64,000 nucleotides of DNA, from NCBI GenBank assembly GCA_019454045.1, contig SKCR01006525.1:186001-250000 (forward strand), read 5' to 3'. Both the position numbers and the translations under genes were made by a program. This document shows, piece by piece, positions 1-12,105 of this stretch. The DNA is from Zanthoxylum bungeanum. Taxonomy: Eukaryota; Streptophyta; Magnoliopsida; Sapindales; Rutaceae. Each line of letters begins with the position of its first letter. Positions within the stretch are counted from its first letter, which is position 1. The notes beneath the pieces were generated by a model. It ran no database searches. It was not told the origin of the DNA and was given only the letters and a program-made list of their open reading frames with translations.

Positions 1-1272
1 TGTCCTAACCTCTCATGTCATACATTTTGTGACTCAATAATATAAGCAGAAGTTTCAGCTTTATTAATAGCACAATTGAAAGTCATTGAAAAGACCTTCA
101 GCGAGGTATCATTTTCCTACATAGACATCATTTTTGGTCAATACAATCTTGTTAGAAACAAATACAAACCCGAGACCGAGTTCTTCCGAATATCTGGAAC
201 ATGCAAACATTCTTATATGTAAGCTCCGTTCCAGATATCATTTTCAGAACCACTGTGCCTTGTCCAACTACTCTAGAGGTATACGAGTTTCACATTGTCA
301 GATGATCGCCGCCATCGACATTTCTGATACAAGGAAAGCATCTTACTATCAGCACAGATATGACGAGTAGCCTCAGTGTCTACCCACCATTCTCTCGGAT
401 TCCCAACCAAGTTGGCTTCAGTTACCACTGCCGAGAGGTTCATTTCTGAAATCTCATCAGTTAACTGCTCATCTTCAGCGACATATGCCTTATTTTTCTT
501 GCCCTTGTCCTAAGACTTATTGTTTCTGCAGTCTTTTGTCATATGACCGCTCTTTTCACAGTTGTAGCACTTCCCCTTTAACTTCTTGTTCGCTTGGGAA
601 TAATCAGTTCAACTTTTTCTCTTCTTGCTACCCTTTACACCCTCAATGATGTTGGCCTTAGACTTTATAGTATTGTAGCTGGCCTTCTCGGACATCATGT
701 TGTCATGTTCGATTCTCAATCGAACTCCAAGGTCTTCAAGGCTCATCTGCTTTTTGTGTGTGTTTCAGATAGCCCCTGAAGTCCTTCCATGATGGAGGCA
801 ACTTTCCAATTATGGTGGCAACTTGAAACGTCTCACAGATTTTCATACCTTCATCCAGTATTTCATAAATGATCAACTGCAGTTCACCTAACTGAGACAT
901 CATTCTACCCACGACAAATTTCTTTAGTCCGACATTCTCGATTTTGTATTTCTTCTCGAGAGATTCCCAAAGAATCTTCGCAGAAGACATGCCTTAGTAC
1001 ACAATGTACAGGGTATTGTCAAGACCACCCATAAGGTAGTTCTTGTATAGGAAGTCGCCAGACAACCATGTCTCTTCCCACAATTCCTTGGCTGCCTCTG
1101 ATTCACCCTCCACAGGACCCAGATGATCTTTGAGGTACTTAGCCAACTGCAGAGTTGTCAGATAGAACAACATTTTGCTCTGCCACTGTTTGAAGTTTGC
1201 TCCACCAAACTTCTCCGGATTTTCTCCATGAGAGACCGGTACTATGATGTTTCCGCTTGGAAAAATCAACAA
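1..1272 (-). pseudogene. Copia retrotransposon gag/protease fragment, decayed, cut by window edge
   Basis: Read on the minus strand from 1272 downwards this is the start of a Ty1/Copia polyprotein. A UBN2-type gag begins near GENPEKFGGANFKQWQ (about 1225-1180). It is broken by a stop near 994 and continues over 990-736. A CCHC knuckle (CYNCEKSGHMTKDC) lies near 530-570. The aspartic protease region follows near 370-410, and a GAG-pre-integrase-like stretch runs into position 1. Several in-frame stops and frameshifts are visible. The protease active-site triad reads D-T-E where the family has D-T-G or D-S-G. This is a dead copy; integrase and reverse transcriptase would lie left of the window. 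Confidence 0.85.
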
Positions 1273-1840
1273 GGGTCAATAGGTCTACAAAAGACAAATT
1301 GCTCAACGATCAACAAATGATATTGTTCAAAGTGATATACTAAGTAGCCACTTGTTGTTCTATTGGACGGTGGTTCCAATAAACACAAGTCCTTGAATTT
1401 CACTAAAGATTCTCTAGAAATATGAATAAACGAATATTCCCAGAGGACGAGGGGGGTCTGGAGTAACCACTTAAATCCCTGACCATATAGGCTTTTATCG
1501 CCTTTTTGACAGAATATTCTTTAAACATTTTTTCAATAAGATCTTTTAGGAATTCAAACCCAGTATTACACTTATTCAATAGCACAAACTGTATACGATA
1601 TGTGTAGATATATGTGTATGTGTCAAACAAGATTGGATGGAATTACTTGTGTAAAATTACATTTTAAATTCTCAACCAAGTATGCAACACACAATAAGTT
1701 TCAATTTATCACTAAGTGTATGCTTGTGATAATTGAACAACCTAATAATAACTTAAATCTATACTACCAAGATTACAGTGATTCAGTATATGATTAACTA
1801 AGTTAATATTAATATAAGTCTTTGCAATTTATAACAATTC
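1273..1840. other. No gene seen; probable leader of the Copia fragment
   Basis: AT-rich sequence upstream (minus strand) of the Copia gag start. I could not find a primer binding site of the TGGTATCAGAGC type in it. Confidence 0.4.
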
Positions 1841-1844
1841 CAGG

Positions 1845-2225
1845 ACTGATTCGTTAGTGTCACGTTCGTATCTACGTTCGAATGAGTTTGTCCAGTGTGT
1901 GTACGTTTGTGTTGCGTTCGACAACGCGTTCGAATGAAGTGTTCCAGAGAGATGTTCGTGTAGCGTTTGATAACGCGTTCGAACGGAATGATTCTAGAGA
2001 GTTTGCGTTCCAGTTGCGTTTATGACGCGTTTGAACGAACTAAGTCAGAAGGTCTACATTCGACTTGCGTTTGAATACGCGTTCGAACGTTCTTAGGCAG
2101 AAGGCTTGCGTTCGAGTGGCGTTTGAAGACGCGTTCGAACGTTCTTACAAAATTTCATATTTTTGCCTTCGCGTGCGTCGGGCGTTCAAACGCCCTACGG
2201 GTTTTTCATGCACAGTCCGTATTTT
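1845..2225 (+). repeat. LTR fragment with TTCGAA/CGTTCGAACG array
   Basis: The segment repeats CGTTCGAACG-like palindromes and half-sites (GCGTTCGA, GCGTTTGA) at short intervals, with linking words such as TTCCAGAGAG and CAGAAGG. The same words and order occur in the U3 part of the complete LTRs at 57.0-57.4 kb and 61.8-62.1 kb, so this is read as an old LTR fragment of a related family. No matching TATA box or R/U5 region follows it here, so it is truncated on the right. Confidence 0.6.
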
Positions 2226-2299
2226 TCCAGAAAATATTATAACCTAGCAAGTGAATTACTTTCTAACAACACTAGAAGCTATAAGTTCTTAAGATTGTG

Positions 2300-2760
2300 G
2301 GCCAATTAGTGTCATTAAACAATAAAACTAACATGCAAACAACCAAATCAAACCAGAAAATTGGATCTAATATGCATAAACCCTAAAAAAACCTTTAAAA
2401 CTTGAGAATCAGAAAAACCTTGTTACAAAGACGAAAACAGTAGTCCGGATCGAGAAGATTCTATGTCCTTAAGAACTTATCGGCCCCGTTTCAGTACTCT
2501 ACGGATTTGTGGCCAATGTTCTCCCCGGATAACCCAGATTCCTCTTGTTCAAGGGGCACTCCTTAACAAGATCTTGAACTGGTAATATGGTGGCACTCTC
2601 TCAGACTCAAGGAAGACAACATAAGACTCTATTTTTCGGATGAAATTCCCATTTCTTTTCTGTGTCTTTAAAGGAACATAATGACTTCCTTTTATAAGCA
2701 TGGAATGGTGCCTCAAGGGCACCCTTTGGGTTAGAGTACAACCCTCTTAAGGGTTGCACC
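2300..2760 (-). repeat. LTR-like (Copia) leader region, incomplete
   Basis: Read on the minus strand there is a TATA-like CTTATAAAAGG near 2690-2700, then a transcript-leader-like stretch resembling Copia R/U5 regions (accttgaacaag..., ccgtagagtactgaaac...). It may belong to the same minus-strand element as the gag fragment at 1-1272. Ends and target duplications could not be fixed. Confidence 0.35.
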
Positions 2761-3177
2761 CTTCTTATGCATCCCATAAGCATAGAACCATGTTACACAC
2801 AAATGAAGGACATGTCCCTAAGGGGTACCATTCAAGGGACATGTCCCTCGTCCATCCAAACAAGTATATTTGAAGATTTGAAGAATTTCCAACAATTTAC
2901 TCTTTTTTTTAAACGCATCGATAAGTGGAGCATTATAGCAGAAATTAGAAAATTACATTCTAATTAAGTTGGTATTTAAGCAACCATTAAATCACATGTT
3001 AATCAAACCTAGAGACAAATTTTATTAATAATTAAAATAAATAAAGTTTGATACAACCAATAGCTTAAAAATGTCTAACCAAAAATATTTTAGAAATAAA
3101 AATATCAGTTTCGTTAAGATCTTAATAGATAAACTTAATGGGAAAACCCAAAAAAAATGAAATAATACCCGAAAATG

Positions 3178-3222
<45 letters not shown>
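3178..3222. repeat. (TA)n microsatellite
   Basis: About 22 uninterrupted TA dinucleotides. Confidence 0.97.
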
Positions 3223-3224
<2 letters not shown>

Positions 3225-3502
3225 AGCCCCTTAAATTTTTTGTTTTTCCATTATAATTCCCATCAAACCAAAATCTTTACTGTGCTATTGCATATAAGAA
3301 TTTCTTTTGAAGCCGAAGATCGTATTAGATGATAATTGCAGGCCATTACTTCATAAGGATTTGAATTCAATCGAATTTTGTTTTGAGTTTTTTTATAAAT
3401 TGTGATTGATAGTTTGTTAACGTCTCTTTTTTCGTTTCAAGAGCAATTTGAGAAAATCAACTCATCGAACAAAACTCTATGAAACAGTGAATTTGTTTGG
3501 TT

Positions 3503-4080
3503 TGTTGGGAACCAAATGAAACTTGGCAAATAAACAAAAACACACAGATAAAACAAAGAATTTAACGTGATTCGGCGGAACGGATCCAACCTACGTCCAC
3601 AGATGCAAATGAAACAAAATATTTTTATTATCAACTCGGGTCTGACCGACTTGTTATAGCTCACACTTAAGCTTTTTTCTTTCCTTTACAAGTTATGAGA
3701 ATGCTAAGATTGCCAGAAATAATCAACCAACCCGAAAAAGAAGAACCTCCTAAATTGGGTCTTCAATCCCTTTATATAGTGCGTAGATCTGTTGTTACAC
3801 CAATTCATGACATATGTCATGTTACACTGTTATCATTGCCTAGGCTCATTTCCTCATTCATTCTACAAATAGTAGCTCTGTCGTCTGACACAATCACTTC
3901 ATGTCATATGAACCTCATTAATTCACCCTCTTTTGGTAGCTGCTACGCGTTCTGCCCATATGCCAATTTGTATTTGAACCACTTCTACGTGGTTACGTGT
4001 GTCAGTGGATAAGTCTGAAGTCTTCTTCCGTCCCATCAGCCGTTGGCTTATTCCCGTCTCTTCAGCCTTTGGGAGGCTCA
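3503..4080 (-). repeat. LTR-like fragment, minus orientation, split by the solo LTR at 4081
   Basis: The plus strand starts TGTTGGGAACC. Read in reverse, the segment carries the Copia U5 signature GTGGACGTAGG...CCGAATCACGTTAAAT (about 3600-3560), which usually lies shortly before the LTR end. The right part probably resumes after 5487. No primer binding site adjoins it. Confidence 0.45.
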
Positions 4081-4379
4081 TGTTAGCGACACAATCACGT
4101 AATTGGTTTTGATGATGCAACGCGAGTGGAGTCTTTGACGCACAAATACGAGACAATACAAAAAGATATCGAAGCGCAATGTGGTGAAGAGTGAGAATGT
4201 GAAGACTTGCGGCAAATCGAAGATAATCTTGCGAAGTCTTAGCTTATGGCTCTATTTGTAACGTGAATTGTATATTCAAGTGCCTAAGCTCATAGGGAAC
4301 ATGCACATTCACTTAGATACACTAGGTTCATGTACAAAATGCATTAAAATCTTCATATCTGCATTTTTGGTACTGAGAC

Positions 4380-4750
4380 CGGCATACCGGTCCCATACCG
4401 GTGTCCATACCGGTGAAGTGCTATGTTTTGCATGCTTACTGGAACTGGCACAGACCTTACAGGTCCTCATACCGGTCACCATACCGGTGAACCTAAGGAA
4501 TGCATGGCTACTGGAACCGCCATACACCATACCGGTCCCATACTAGTGAGCCCAACGGCTAGTTCCCTTACTAGAACCGGCATGACCTAAACCGGTCTAT
4601 ATACCGGTAAACATACCGGTCAAGCTCTTCATTGTGCATACATTCTGGAACCGGCACGGACCAAATCGGTACCCATACCAGTGAGCATACCGGTCTAACG
4701 GCTGGATTCTCCTAACGGTTATATTACCGTTGGAGACCGGCATACCGGTC
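4380..4750. repeat. ACCGGT palindrome array in LTR U3
   Basis: About eleven copies of the palindrome ACCGGT, mostly as ATACCGGT or ACCGGTC, plus half-sites (GGAACCGGCA, CAGTGAGC). They fill the 370 bp upstream of the LTR TATA box. The last full copy is about 35 bp from TATATAAAT. Confidence 0.9.
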
Positions 4751-4782
4751 TCAACAGTGTCTGTTGGGGACTGCTTTTCATT

Positions 4783-4793
4783 TTCTATATAAA
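4783..4793 (+). promoter_or_regulatory. TATA box of the solo LTR
   Basis: TTCTATATAAAT lies directly after the ACCGGT array and about 30 bp before a plausible transcript start. Confidence 0.6.
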
Positions 4794-5487
4794 TGAACTC
4801 CAACTCCTTTTATCTAAGTTAGAGACATCATAATACATCTTCATACATTCTCTAAGGCAAAATCTATAGTGTTATAAACCTTCATTATCTCAAACACTCT
4901 CAAGCTCACACATTCACCTTCATATCATTTAGTGAGCTTAGAACACTTGGGTTTGCAACTCACACAATTTTCTTAATATTTGTGAGTGCCCAACACTTTG
5001 TTTTAAATCGTCTTATCAAAAACACTTGTCATTTGTGAAATCTCATCCGTTGGGTAATTTGTAAAGGTTGTGAGTACACCTACGAACAAAACTCAAAAGT
5101 GTAAAAGGTTCGGAGTATATCTTTGCGAAAAACTCTTGGTTGCGAGTGAACCACGAAAACTCGATTCTAGTGGAAATCTTCAAGCGAGGCTTGGGGGAGT
5201 GGACGTAGGCAAGTTTGGCCGAACCACTATAAATCTCGGTGTCGTATTTCTCTATCCTTATATTTTTACTTATTGCAAGTTAATTTATATTTATATGTGT
5301 TGAATAGAAAACTTGCATATAAGTTATTAATCGAAATAGAAAAAATTATCCCAAGTGTCCATTTGGTAAGAGCTAAAAATCGGTAAAGATTTATTAATTC
5401 CGCATTTATAGCGATAACCCAATTCACCCTCCCCCTCTTGAGTATAAAGATTGCTTGTCGCTAGTGCTTGTAGGTAATTTCAGCTCA

Positions 5488-5930
5488 AACTTCAATTTAG
5501 GGCTTACGTCATCTATACGTGAGCATAATGTTACAAACCCGACCTATATTCCCGGGTCGGTGTACCAAAACGAAGGATGCACTTCCTTGCTCATTTCACT
5601 AGGTCTGATCGGCAGTGGTGCCTTCACTTCCCTCACTTTCCCTTCACAATTCATGTATATTCTTGACAAGTGTTTGAAAGCTCATGGGCTCAATCGTGGG
5701 CATCTGACTTGTATCTTCTATTAATCACCTTCATCGGGTGTATGTGACTGTGCCTCAGCTGGTTCATCCTGAGTCCCATTCATAGTGTTACAAAACCAAA
5801 ACCGGCATCCTCGGGTCGGTCATCAAATGTAACCGAATCTGATCCTCTAGTCGGGACAGACGCCTTTGTGCATTGGGCTTGGACCCTTATCCGCACAAAG
5901 ACCTTGGGGCCCCAGCTTGGTAAGTGAAAA
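5488..5930 (-). repeat. Probable continuation of the interrupted LTR-like fragment
   Basis: GC-richer sequence with repeated CGGGTCGG / CCGACC half-sites (near 5550-5570 and 5805-5820), also present at about 3638-3650 before the inserted LTR. This suggests both flanks are one older element. The outer end was not located. Confidence 0.35.
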
Positions 5931-6590
5931 TCCATTTTATATCATTCTTCATATCTCGAATCTTCTCGAGTCAGAAAATCATCACCAACATAGTTATTAG
6001 ATAAAAATTAATATATAATTAAATCTTGCCAATCCACAATTATAAATACATGTGTGATATTAAATTATAGAAAATTTAACATAATTTAACTCAGCTCCGA
6101 ATGTCTTGATCCAAATTCTACTTGAAAACCCAGTCTACAGCGCGCTAGAATGTGAGTTATTATATAAAATTCTCTCTTTCTTCTTTTTCTTTAATTTTCC
6201 TTTTTTTTTTCCTTTATAAAGAGAGGAAACAACAAAAAACAATTTGAATGCACGTTATCATAGCGATTTGATTCATTTTAACAGTGTAGCTACAAAGCAA
6301 GTGAGAGAAAGAAGAAGAAAAGAAGTGGGACAAAAGAAACTTCTGGACTGTATTTTTGTTTTAAATACAAAAATAATAAAAATAGTCATTACATACACCA
6401 TCATGTAAGAAAATAGAATCCGAAACACTTGGAGATTTACAAGCAAAATCAGCTAGAATTATACAACATAAATGAGAATAATAAATATGAAACCAAGTTG
6501 TTAGTCTAGGTTGTGTTTCATTAATTTGTCCACGTGCAAAGTATTTGGTGGTTTAATAATCCCTATGCACCCTCAACTTAGTAGTCGTAA
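5931..6590. other. Intergenic, no gene seen
   Basis: AT-rich DNA with a short CT/TTTC tract near 6170-6215. No conserved coding segment recognised. Confidence 0.5.
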
Positions 6591-6594
6591 CAAT

Positions 6595-6755
6595 CTCAAA
6601 AAGGACTAACACATATCAGAATAAGTCGTTAACTTTCTATATTAGGGGACATAATCCCAAGAAAATATATTTAGTGGGATTCGAACATTTAACTTGAGAA
6701 AGAAGAAACCCGCCCAAATTCTTTACCACCGAATCATTACACACCCTAAAATTAG
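6595..6755 (-). mobile_element. Possible tRNA-derived SINE, minus strand
   Basis: Read in reverse, TGATTCGGTGGTAAAG (A-box-like) is followed about 35 bp later by ATGTTCGAATCCC (B-box-like), the spacing of a tRNA-derived Pol III promoter. I found no convincing tail or target duplication. Confidence 0.35.
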
Positions 6756-6785
6756 GCACGTAGACTCTTGATTGTTATGTTAGCA

Positions 6786-6842
6786 ATAGTAATATAAGTT
6801 ACAAAAAAAAAAAAAAGAAGAAGAAAAAAAAAAAGAGGAAGA
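6786..6842. repeat. A/AAG-rich low-complexity tract
   Basis: Runs of A interrupted by GAAG. Confidence 0.9.
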
Positions 6843-7007
6843 AATCTATATATATGCATGGCATGAACAGCTTTTAATGTTAATTGCAAGGACCGAAACT
6901 TTAGAGCCATAAAGAGAGAGAAGCTTCCTCGAGATGAGCAAGGCGTGAGAGTGCGTTGTATTCTTCCTCAGCTTTAGGCTTTATTAGCTTTTCTTTTCTT
7001 CACTTTC

Positions 7008-7155
<148 letters not shown>

Positions 7156-7239
7156 GTGTTTGTTGAGTGAGTGAGTGAGTGAGCTTTCTTGCCAACTTGC
7201 AGTGCTCTCTCTCTATCTGCAACCAATAAAGGTGAGTGG

Positions 7240-9468
7240 AACCTCAATCTTTTCTACATCAGAAACCAAATAAACTTATGCATGGATCTAATAATATCCA
7301 TAGGTTTACCATTCTAGAGTGAGAGATAAATGGAATATGGATATGGTGTTGAATTGAACGGTATTAAGTTTTTCATAATATTTTATCATGTGTGTTTTAA
7401 TATTAATCTACGATTGAGATTCAATTATATTTAAATTATTATCTAATAACTATCGATCATAATTTATAAAACAAACTCATGATAAAATTCAGCTCATTAC
7501 CGAATCCAAATTCGAGCTAAATTGTGGTCGATTTGGCATACATATTCTTTCCAAATGAATTTAGCTGCTAGCTAGCTAGTGGAATCAACCAAAAAAAAAA
7601 GGGCATAAATAAATCATATAGGATAATTACAAATTAATGTTTCAATCGATTGATTAGTGACCCACTTAATTTCTTTCAAATGTTTGAATATGAGACTAGT
7701 CGTTGGACATATGCTTTCAATTTCATGTAAAATTTCTATTGATGAATTAAATATCATGAAAATGTATTGTGGTTAGTATTTGGTAATGGGTACGTGGGAA
7801 TATAGAATTACGATCTTTCTTACTTGGAAATTCAGTTATATTTTAACCGGGGAAGCTCTTATCAATAGAAATTTCTGATTTTAGAATAAATTTGGATTCA
7901 GTATTGAGTTGAATTGTAATAATTTTTTTTTTATAATTTCTTACCGTGTGTGCTTTAAAGCAATGCATGTTACACTTATATTACTATCCAATAACTAGCC
8001 TAGATCTCTTTTTTTTTTTTTAAACAATAAAATAAAATCAGCACAAAACTCAGCCATTTGGTAAAGCATATTTCTAGTTGTAAAGTAAGAAAATATAGTT
8101 AATGAATAAGAATCACATTTTGATTGGTAAAATTCAAATGGGATTCATAACTTTCCAAATGAATCAAAGATTTGTCAAATTTGTATCAATCATATACGAG
8201 TATTATATGATTTAGTTTTTTTTTTTCCTTTTTTTTTTCCCTTTTAACAGGTTGGTAGTAAGTTACTAATCCAATTCTCTCCTCATAATATAAGTGAAGT
8301 TCGAATCTTAAATTTATTGTGTCACCAAAATAAAATTTTATCACAAAAACTTCAGTTAATATATATAGCATATTCGTAATTTCACCATCTGAATTAGTTC
8401 ATACTTACACATCCATAGTTTAATTTTTGAGACAAACATATGACTATTGGCATGATTAATCAGGTAATATTCCTTTTCGATGTCGACACTCGCATGAGCC
8501 TCCGAAACTTCATGATGGAAGATTGGTTGGCCGATAAGACGGTTGCAACGGTTGTTTATGTTAAAGGACAATGCATGTAACTTGAATGAGCAGAGACCAA
8601 GACCTCATATTCACACATAACATTCCGCATCCAAGAGCACGGGCTGAGACCCCATGAGCGACAACGACCAAGCTTCATTAGTAACAAAATTTTATTGCAA
8701 CTATTGACGAAAGTCCGCTAATTATTTATTTCCAAGTACAAAAAGGGTCTCGGATACCCTAGTTGTTCTCTTCATTTTAAACTGAAGAAATATGGAGTAC
8801 TAAAGAAGAAAAAAGAAAAAAGAAGAGCATGAAAGATAGATACTATTTGTCGGTTTCCCTCATGGGAAATTTTGCTTTAATGGTTCAAATTATTTAACAA
8901 GAGAGCTTCTCTATCAATCTTCTTCTACAGTATACGATTTTCAAATTAAATTTCTGCTTTCATGTGTTCCCCGAAACCCTAAATCGATCTTTTGCTTTGA
9001 TGGGGATTAATTATTTTTTAATCTTTAATTAATCAGTTTTAAGTTTCCCCATGGCTATGTCTGCAATCATAAGAATTATAACTAACTTGGAGCAACTAAC
9101 GAAAAAGGCTTAACTGTATCTCGAAAAAGGTTACTACATTAGTCAGAGTAACTTTGAAGAATATTGACCGTACAGGAAACCGAGATTTTGCTTGCTTAAT
9201 TTTAGTCTTTTTTCTTTAGAAAAAATTAAAGTAGTTTCTAGTACTGCACCTTATTACTCTTTTTCATTCAATTTATATGTTTATATTTTGCATTTTAAAT
9301 GAGACTGTATTTTGGTGTTTTAATAAGAGGCATGTGGATATAAAATGATAGGAGTCACAAAGATCTATTTTATCAGAGATACTATGACATGCAAATAATA
9401 AGAATCAATATCATTATGTGACCAAAATCACAATATTTCATCTATTAATCCAAAGACTACTATGGCAT
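7240..9468. other. Intergenic, no gene recognised
   Basis: AT-rich. A possible decayed tRNA-like SINE head lies near 8250-8320 (GGTTGGTAGTAAG then AAGTTCGAATCTT). A more GC-balanced, unidentified stretch lies at about 8460-8700. Neither supports a gene. Confidence 0.5.
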
Positions 9469-9478
9469 CCACACCTGT

Positions 9479-9661
9479 GAGTAATTTTTTGATGCATCAG
9501 GGATATATATGTGACGGAGTATCACCAATAAATTAGTAAATAATATGTATGATTTAATATCCATTTTTTTAGTTGTTTTTTAATATTTTAGATGTGTGAT
9601 AATGAATTATTGGATTGTTACACGGATGACGTGATATCTCCGTTATATTGTAGATTTTCTC
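9479..9661 (+). mobile_element. MITE copy A (Mutator-like, 9-bp TSD family)
   Basis: Degenerate member of the family described at 43476-43645. It shares the order GTGACG-GTATCACC, ACATGT-like centre, TTTTTTAGTTGTTTTTTA and GGATGACGTGATATC, and ends TAGATTTTCTC. Flanks CCACACCTG (9469-9477) and CCACATATG (9662-9670) match at 7 of 9 bases. Confidence 0.75.
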
Positions 9662-9670
9662 CCACATATG

Positions 9671-10234
9671 GCTAGAATCAAGAATATTATGTGAAGTATA
9701 TGCAAAAATTATTATTATTATGTGAATGTAAATATGGAAATAGAATCTCAAATTATGGCAGTTAATTATTTTTTTTACGTCATTTATTTCCTTTTTTTAT
9801 TTTTATAAAATGTATTGTAGCCATTTGGAATCAACAAGGATGAAAATTTATTTCTGAAGAATGAAACATTAACACCCTGAAATTTTGTTTAAAATAAAAA
9901 CATTTTTCTTTATATGTATAAAAATGATCAATGAGATTGATTCTCCCGTTGAGTACTTAATTTTCTTTAGAACAAGAGAGCAAATTTTTTTGACAAAGGA
10001 TGATATATTTATAATTAATTAAGTACAAATTTACTGTTTGAACTAATAGCAATTCAATATAAGTTTTTGCCAAGCATTATCTGTCATATACTTGGGAGAG
10101 GAAACCTAATTAAAGTAATGAAATTGCTAATCTTCAAAACCTGAAATCCTAATTCTCATACTTAATTGGTAGCTTAATTAATTAGTTTAAATTAAGTCAC
10201 ATACAATATATATCTATCTTAGAACAACATTAAT
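9671..10234. other. Intergenic / 3' flank of APL
   Basis: AT-rich. Contains the probable 3'UTR of the minus-strand APL gene close to 10234. No other gene seen. Confidence 0.5.
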
Positions 10235-12105
10235 TCACCCATATGGTGAATTTCTTCCTTGTTGCATGCCACCAGGATTCATCATAGAAATTGGTGTTCT
10301 TCGAGGCGATGGCCTTTCAAGCTTTGCTGATGATGCTTCAAATTTCTTCTCACTACTCACAGCATCCCCAGACAACACTGGCTTTGTCTCATAAATATCC
10401 GAAATTGAATCAAGATCAGTTGGCTGCGGCGGCGCAATCTGAATCTGGCCGTCACCCTTGAAAGGATCATCTTGAGGTCCAATACAAGGTGCCGTGCCCA
10501 AATCTTGTAACCTTAAATCATCAGACCACATCAAAGGGCTCTTGCCACTACTACCATTATAAGGGCTAGGCCTATGCTTTCCAAGACAAATGCTATTATC
10601 GTTATTCGTCAGGAATCCATCAAGTGATGATTGCCTGTCCATGTTGTGTTGAAGATGATCCATTTGGTCACCTCCATAAAGATTAAGATCTTGAAATGGT
10701 GGAAAATTAAGAGAAGGGCAAAAATCCTTCATCGTTCCCATTTCAGGAACTCCATGATTTCCGATATTACCCTTGAAATTTGCCGGTGCCATGGTTTCGC
10801 CAGATGCTAGGGTTTGACAAGCTTTCTCCAAGATTGTTTGCATATATTTTCCTTGAGCCTCAATCCTTAACTGAAGATGTCTTTGCACCTGCAAGGGATT
10901 TGTAAAATATAACTTTTAACGTCTTAATTAAAATTTTGGATACAGCGCTGAAACTTAACTGTGATAAGTTTTTCATAATTTTTTCAATTACAATTTATAA
11001 AAAGCTATTTACGAAGGTCGGTTCAGCACTGAATCCAAGTCCTTTTATAAAATTTAGCTAATTATTTACCTCAAGCTGTTCATGCAATCTTCTCTGCACC
11101 TCCATTTGCATCCTAATCGCATCAACCATGTGTGAGTTACTATTAAATAAAGCCACACACACATATTCCACAAGAAATTATCCGAACACCCCACCCCCAA
11201 AAACAACAAAAATTCAAAAAATAAAACTTAGGTGACTCTTGTTCTTATTTCTTTTTAAAACACATTTTTATATTATATATGCTTCTTAATAGGAAAAAAA
11301 ATGAAGTAAGCAGTAGACATACTCATTCATGCTGCGACCGATCACACTTGATGAAGATGCAGAGTTTCTTTGAAGATCTAAGCCTGAAGTTTCCATCAAA
11401 GCAATTCAAAATTTTAATTAATATATGCATGTTAACTAAAAAGAAGATTATTAAAAGAATAGCAAAATAATAAAACCCTAGAAAGAAAAGTAACCTCCTC
11501 TCTTACCATCCTTTAAGGAATGATCATTGAATTCCTTGTGAGGTTGCTTTCCTAGCCGGAATTTCTAAACAAATAGAAAAGAAATTAATCAATAATCAAA
11601 AGAAAAACAAAAGGGAAAAGAAGAAAGGAAAATCAAGCCTATAGGGTATCGAAAACATCACCAAAGTGAGACTAGAAAAAACAAATTAAAAAGATGTGCA
11701 TGCAAATTTATAATTAATTTCTTGTGTTCAAACCTGAAGGTGGCTCTTTAGGTGGTAAAGTGTAAGCCCCTTCACACCCATAACCCTCATGATAGTTTTT
11801 GGTGTGGCCTCTGTAAATTGATTGATTAACAAAGAACATAGAGAAACATAAGCAAAGATGAATGAAAGAGAAGTAGTGTAATTAAAATTAAGAAATTGAG
11901 AGCAATAATTAAAATAATAATAATTACTATCAGGGCCTCCAAGCTGAGTGACAGCATCAACAAAACGATCATGGAGCTCAACGGTCCAACGGAGACGAGG
12001 CTTAGGGTCAGTGGTGAGGACAAGGCCAGAATCACCTTGACCACACAAAGGCCTATCATGGTGGGAATTCATAGAAGAAGGCTTCTTGTGGTGTTGTTGG
12101 AACAT
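10235..12105 (-). CDS. APL: MYB-CC transcription factor APL (ALTERED PHLOEM DEVELOPMENT)
   Basis: Six exons: 12105-11928, 11810-11734, 11564-11507, 11383-11323, 11112-11070 and 10888-10235, giving about 356 residues; Arabidopsis APL is close to this length. The start is the ATG at 12105 (MFQQHHKKPSSMNSH), the usual family start. Residues about 30-88 hold the single MYB/GARP-type repeat (KPRLRWTVELHDRFVDAV ... VMGVKGLTLYHLKSHLQ). Residues about 125-165 hold the coiled-coil/LHEQLE motif of the MYB-CC family (MQMEVQRRLHEQLEVQRHLQ, split by the 5/6 junction). The C-terminus PSPRRTPISMM...GRNSPYG is characteristic of APL. APL acts in the nucleus to promote phloem (sieve element/companion cell) identity. 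A CT-rich leader precedes the start. Nothing appears broken. Confidence 0.93.

Larger units (their letters stand above)
4081..5482 (+). mobile_element. Solo LTR, Sirevirus-like Copia
   Basis: A 1402-bp sequence starting TGTTAGCGAC and ending GGTAATTTCA is flanked on both sides by GCTCA (4076-4080 and 5483-5487), a perfect 5-bp target-site duplication. It has a palindrome-rich U3 (ACCGGT array, 4380-4750), a TATA box (about 4783-4793), and the U5 signature GTGGACGTAGGCA...CCGAACCAC (5200-5230). A terminal AATTCACCCTCCCCCTCTTG block (5422-5441) is typical of plant Sirevirus LTRs. No internal domain or second LTR is present, so it is a solo LTR left by recombination. Confidence 0.85.

Noticed and set aside
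3503..4080. Plus-strand 105-residue ORF as a gene
   Set aside because: It overlaps an LTR-like sequence with the U5 signature, and nothing in it resembles a conserved protein.
4380..4750. CRISPR-like array of short repeats
   Set aside because: This is a plant LTR. The repeats are 6-8 bp palindromes with irregular spacing and no cas genes.
8460..8700. MicroRNA precursor near 8.5-8.7 kb
   Set aside because: I compared it with several conserved plant miRNAs from memory and saw neither a mature sequence nor a convincing hairpin.
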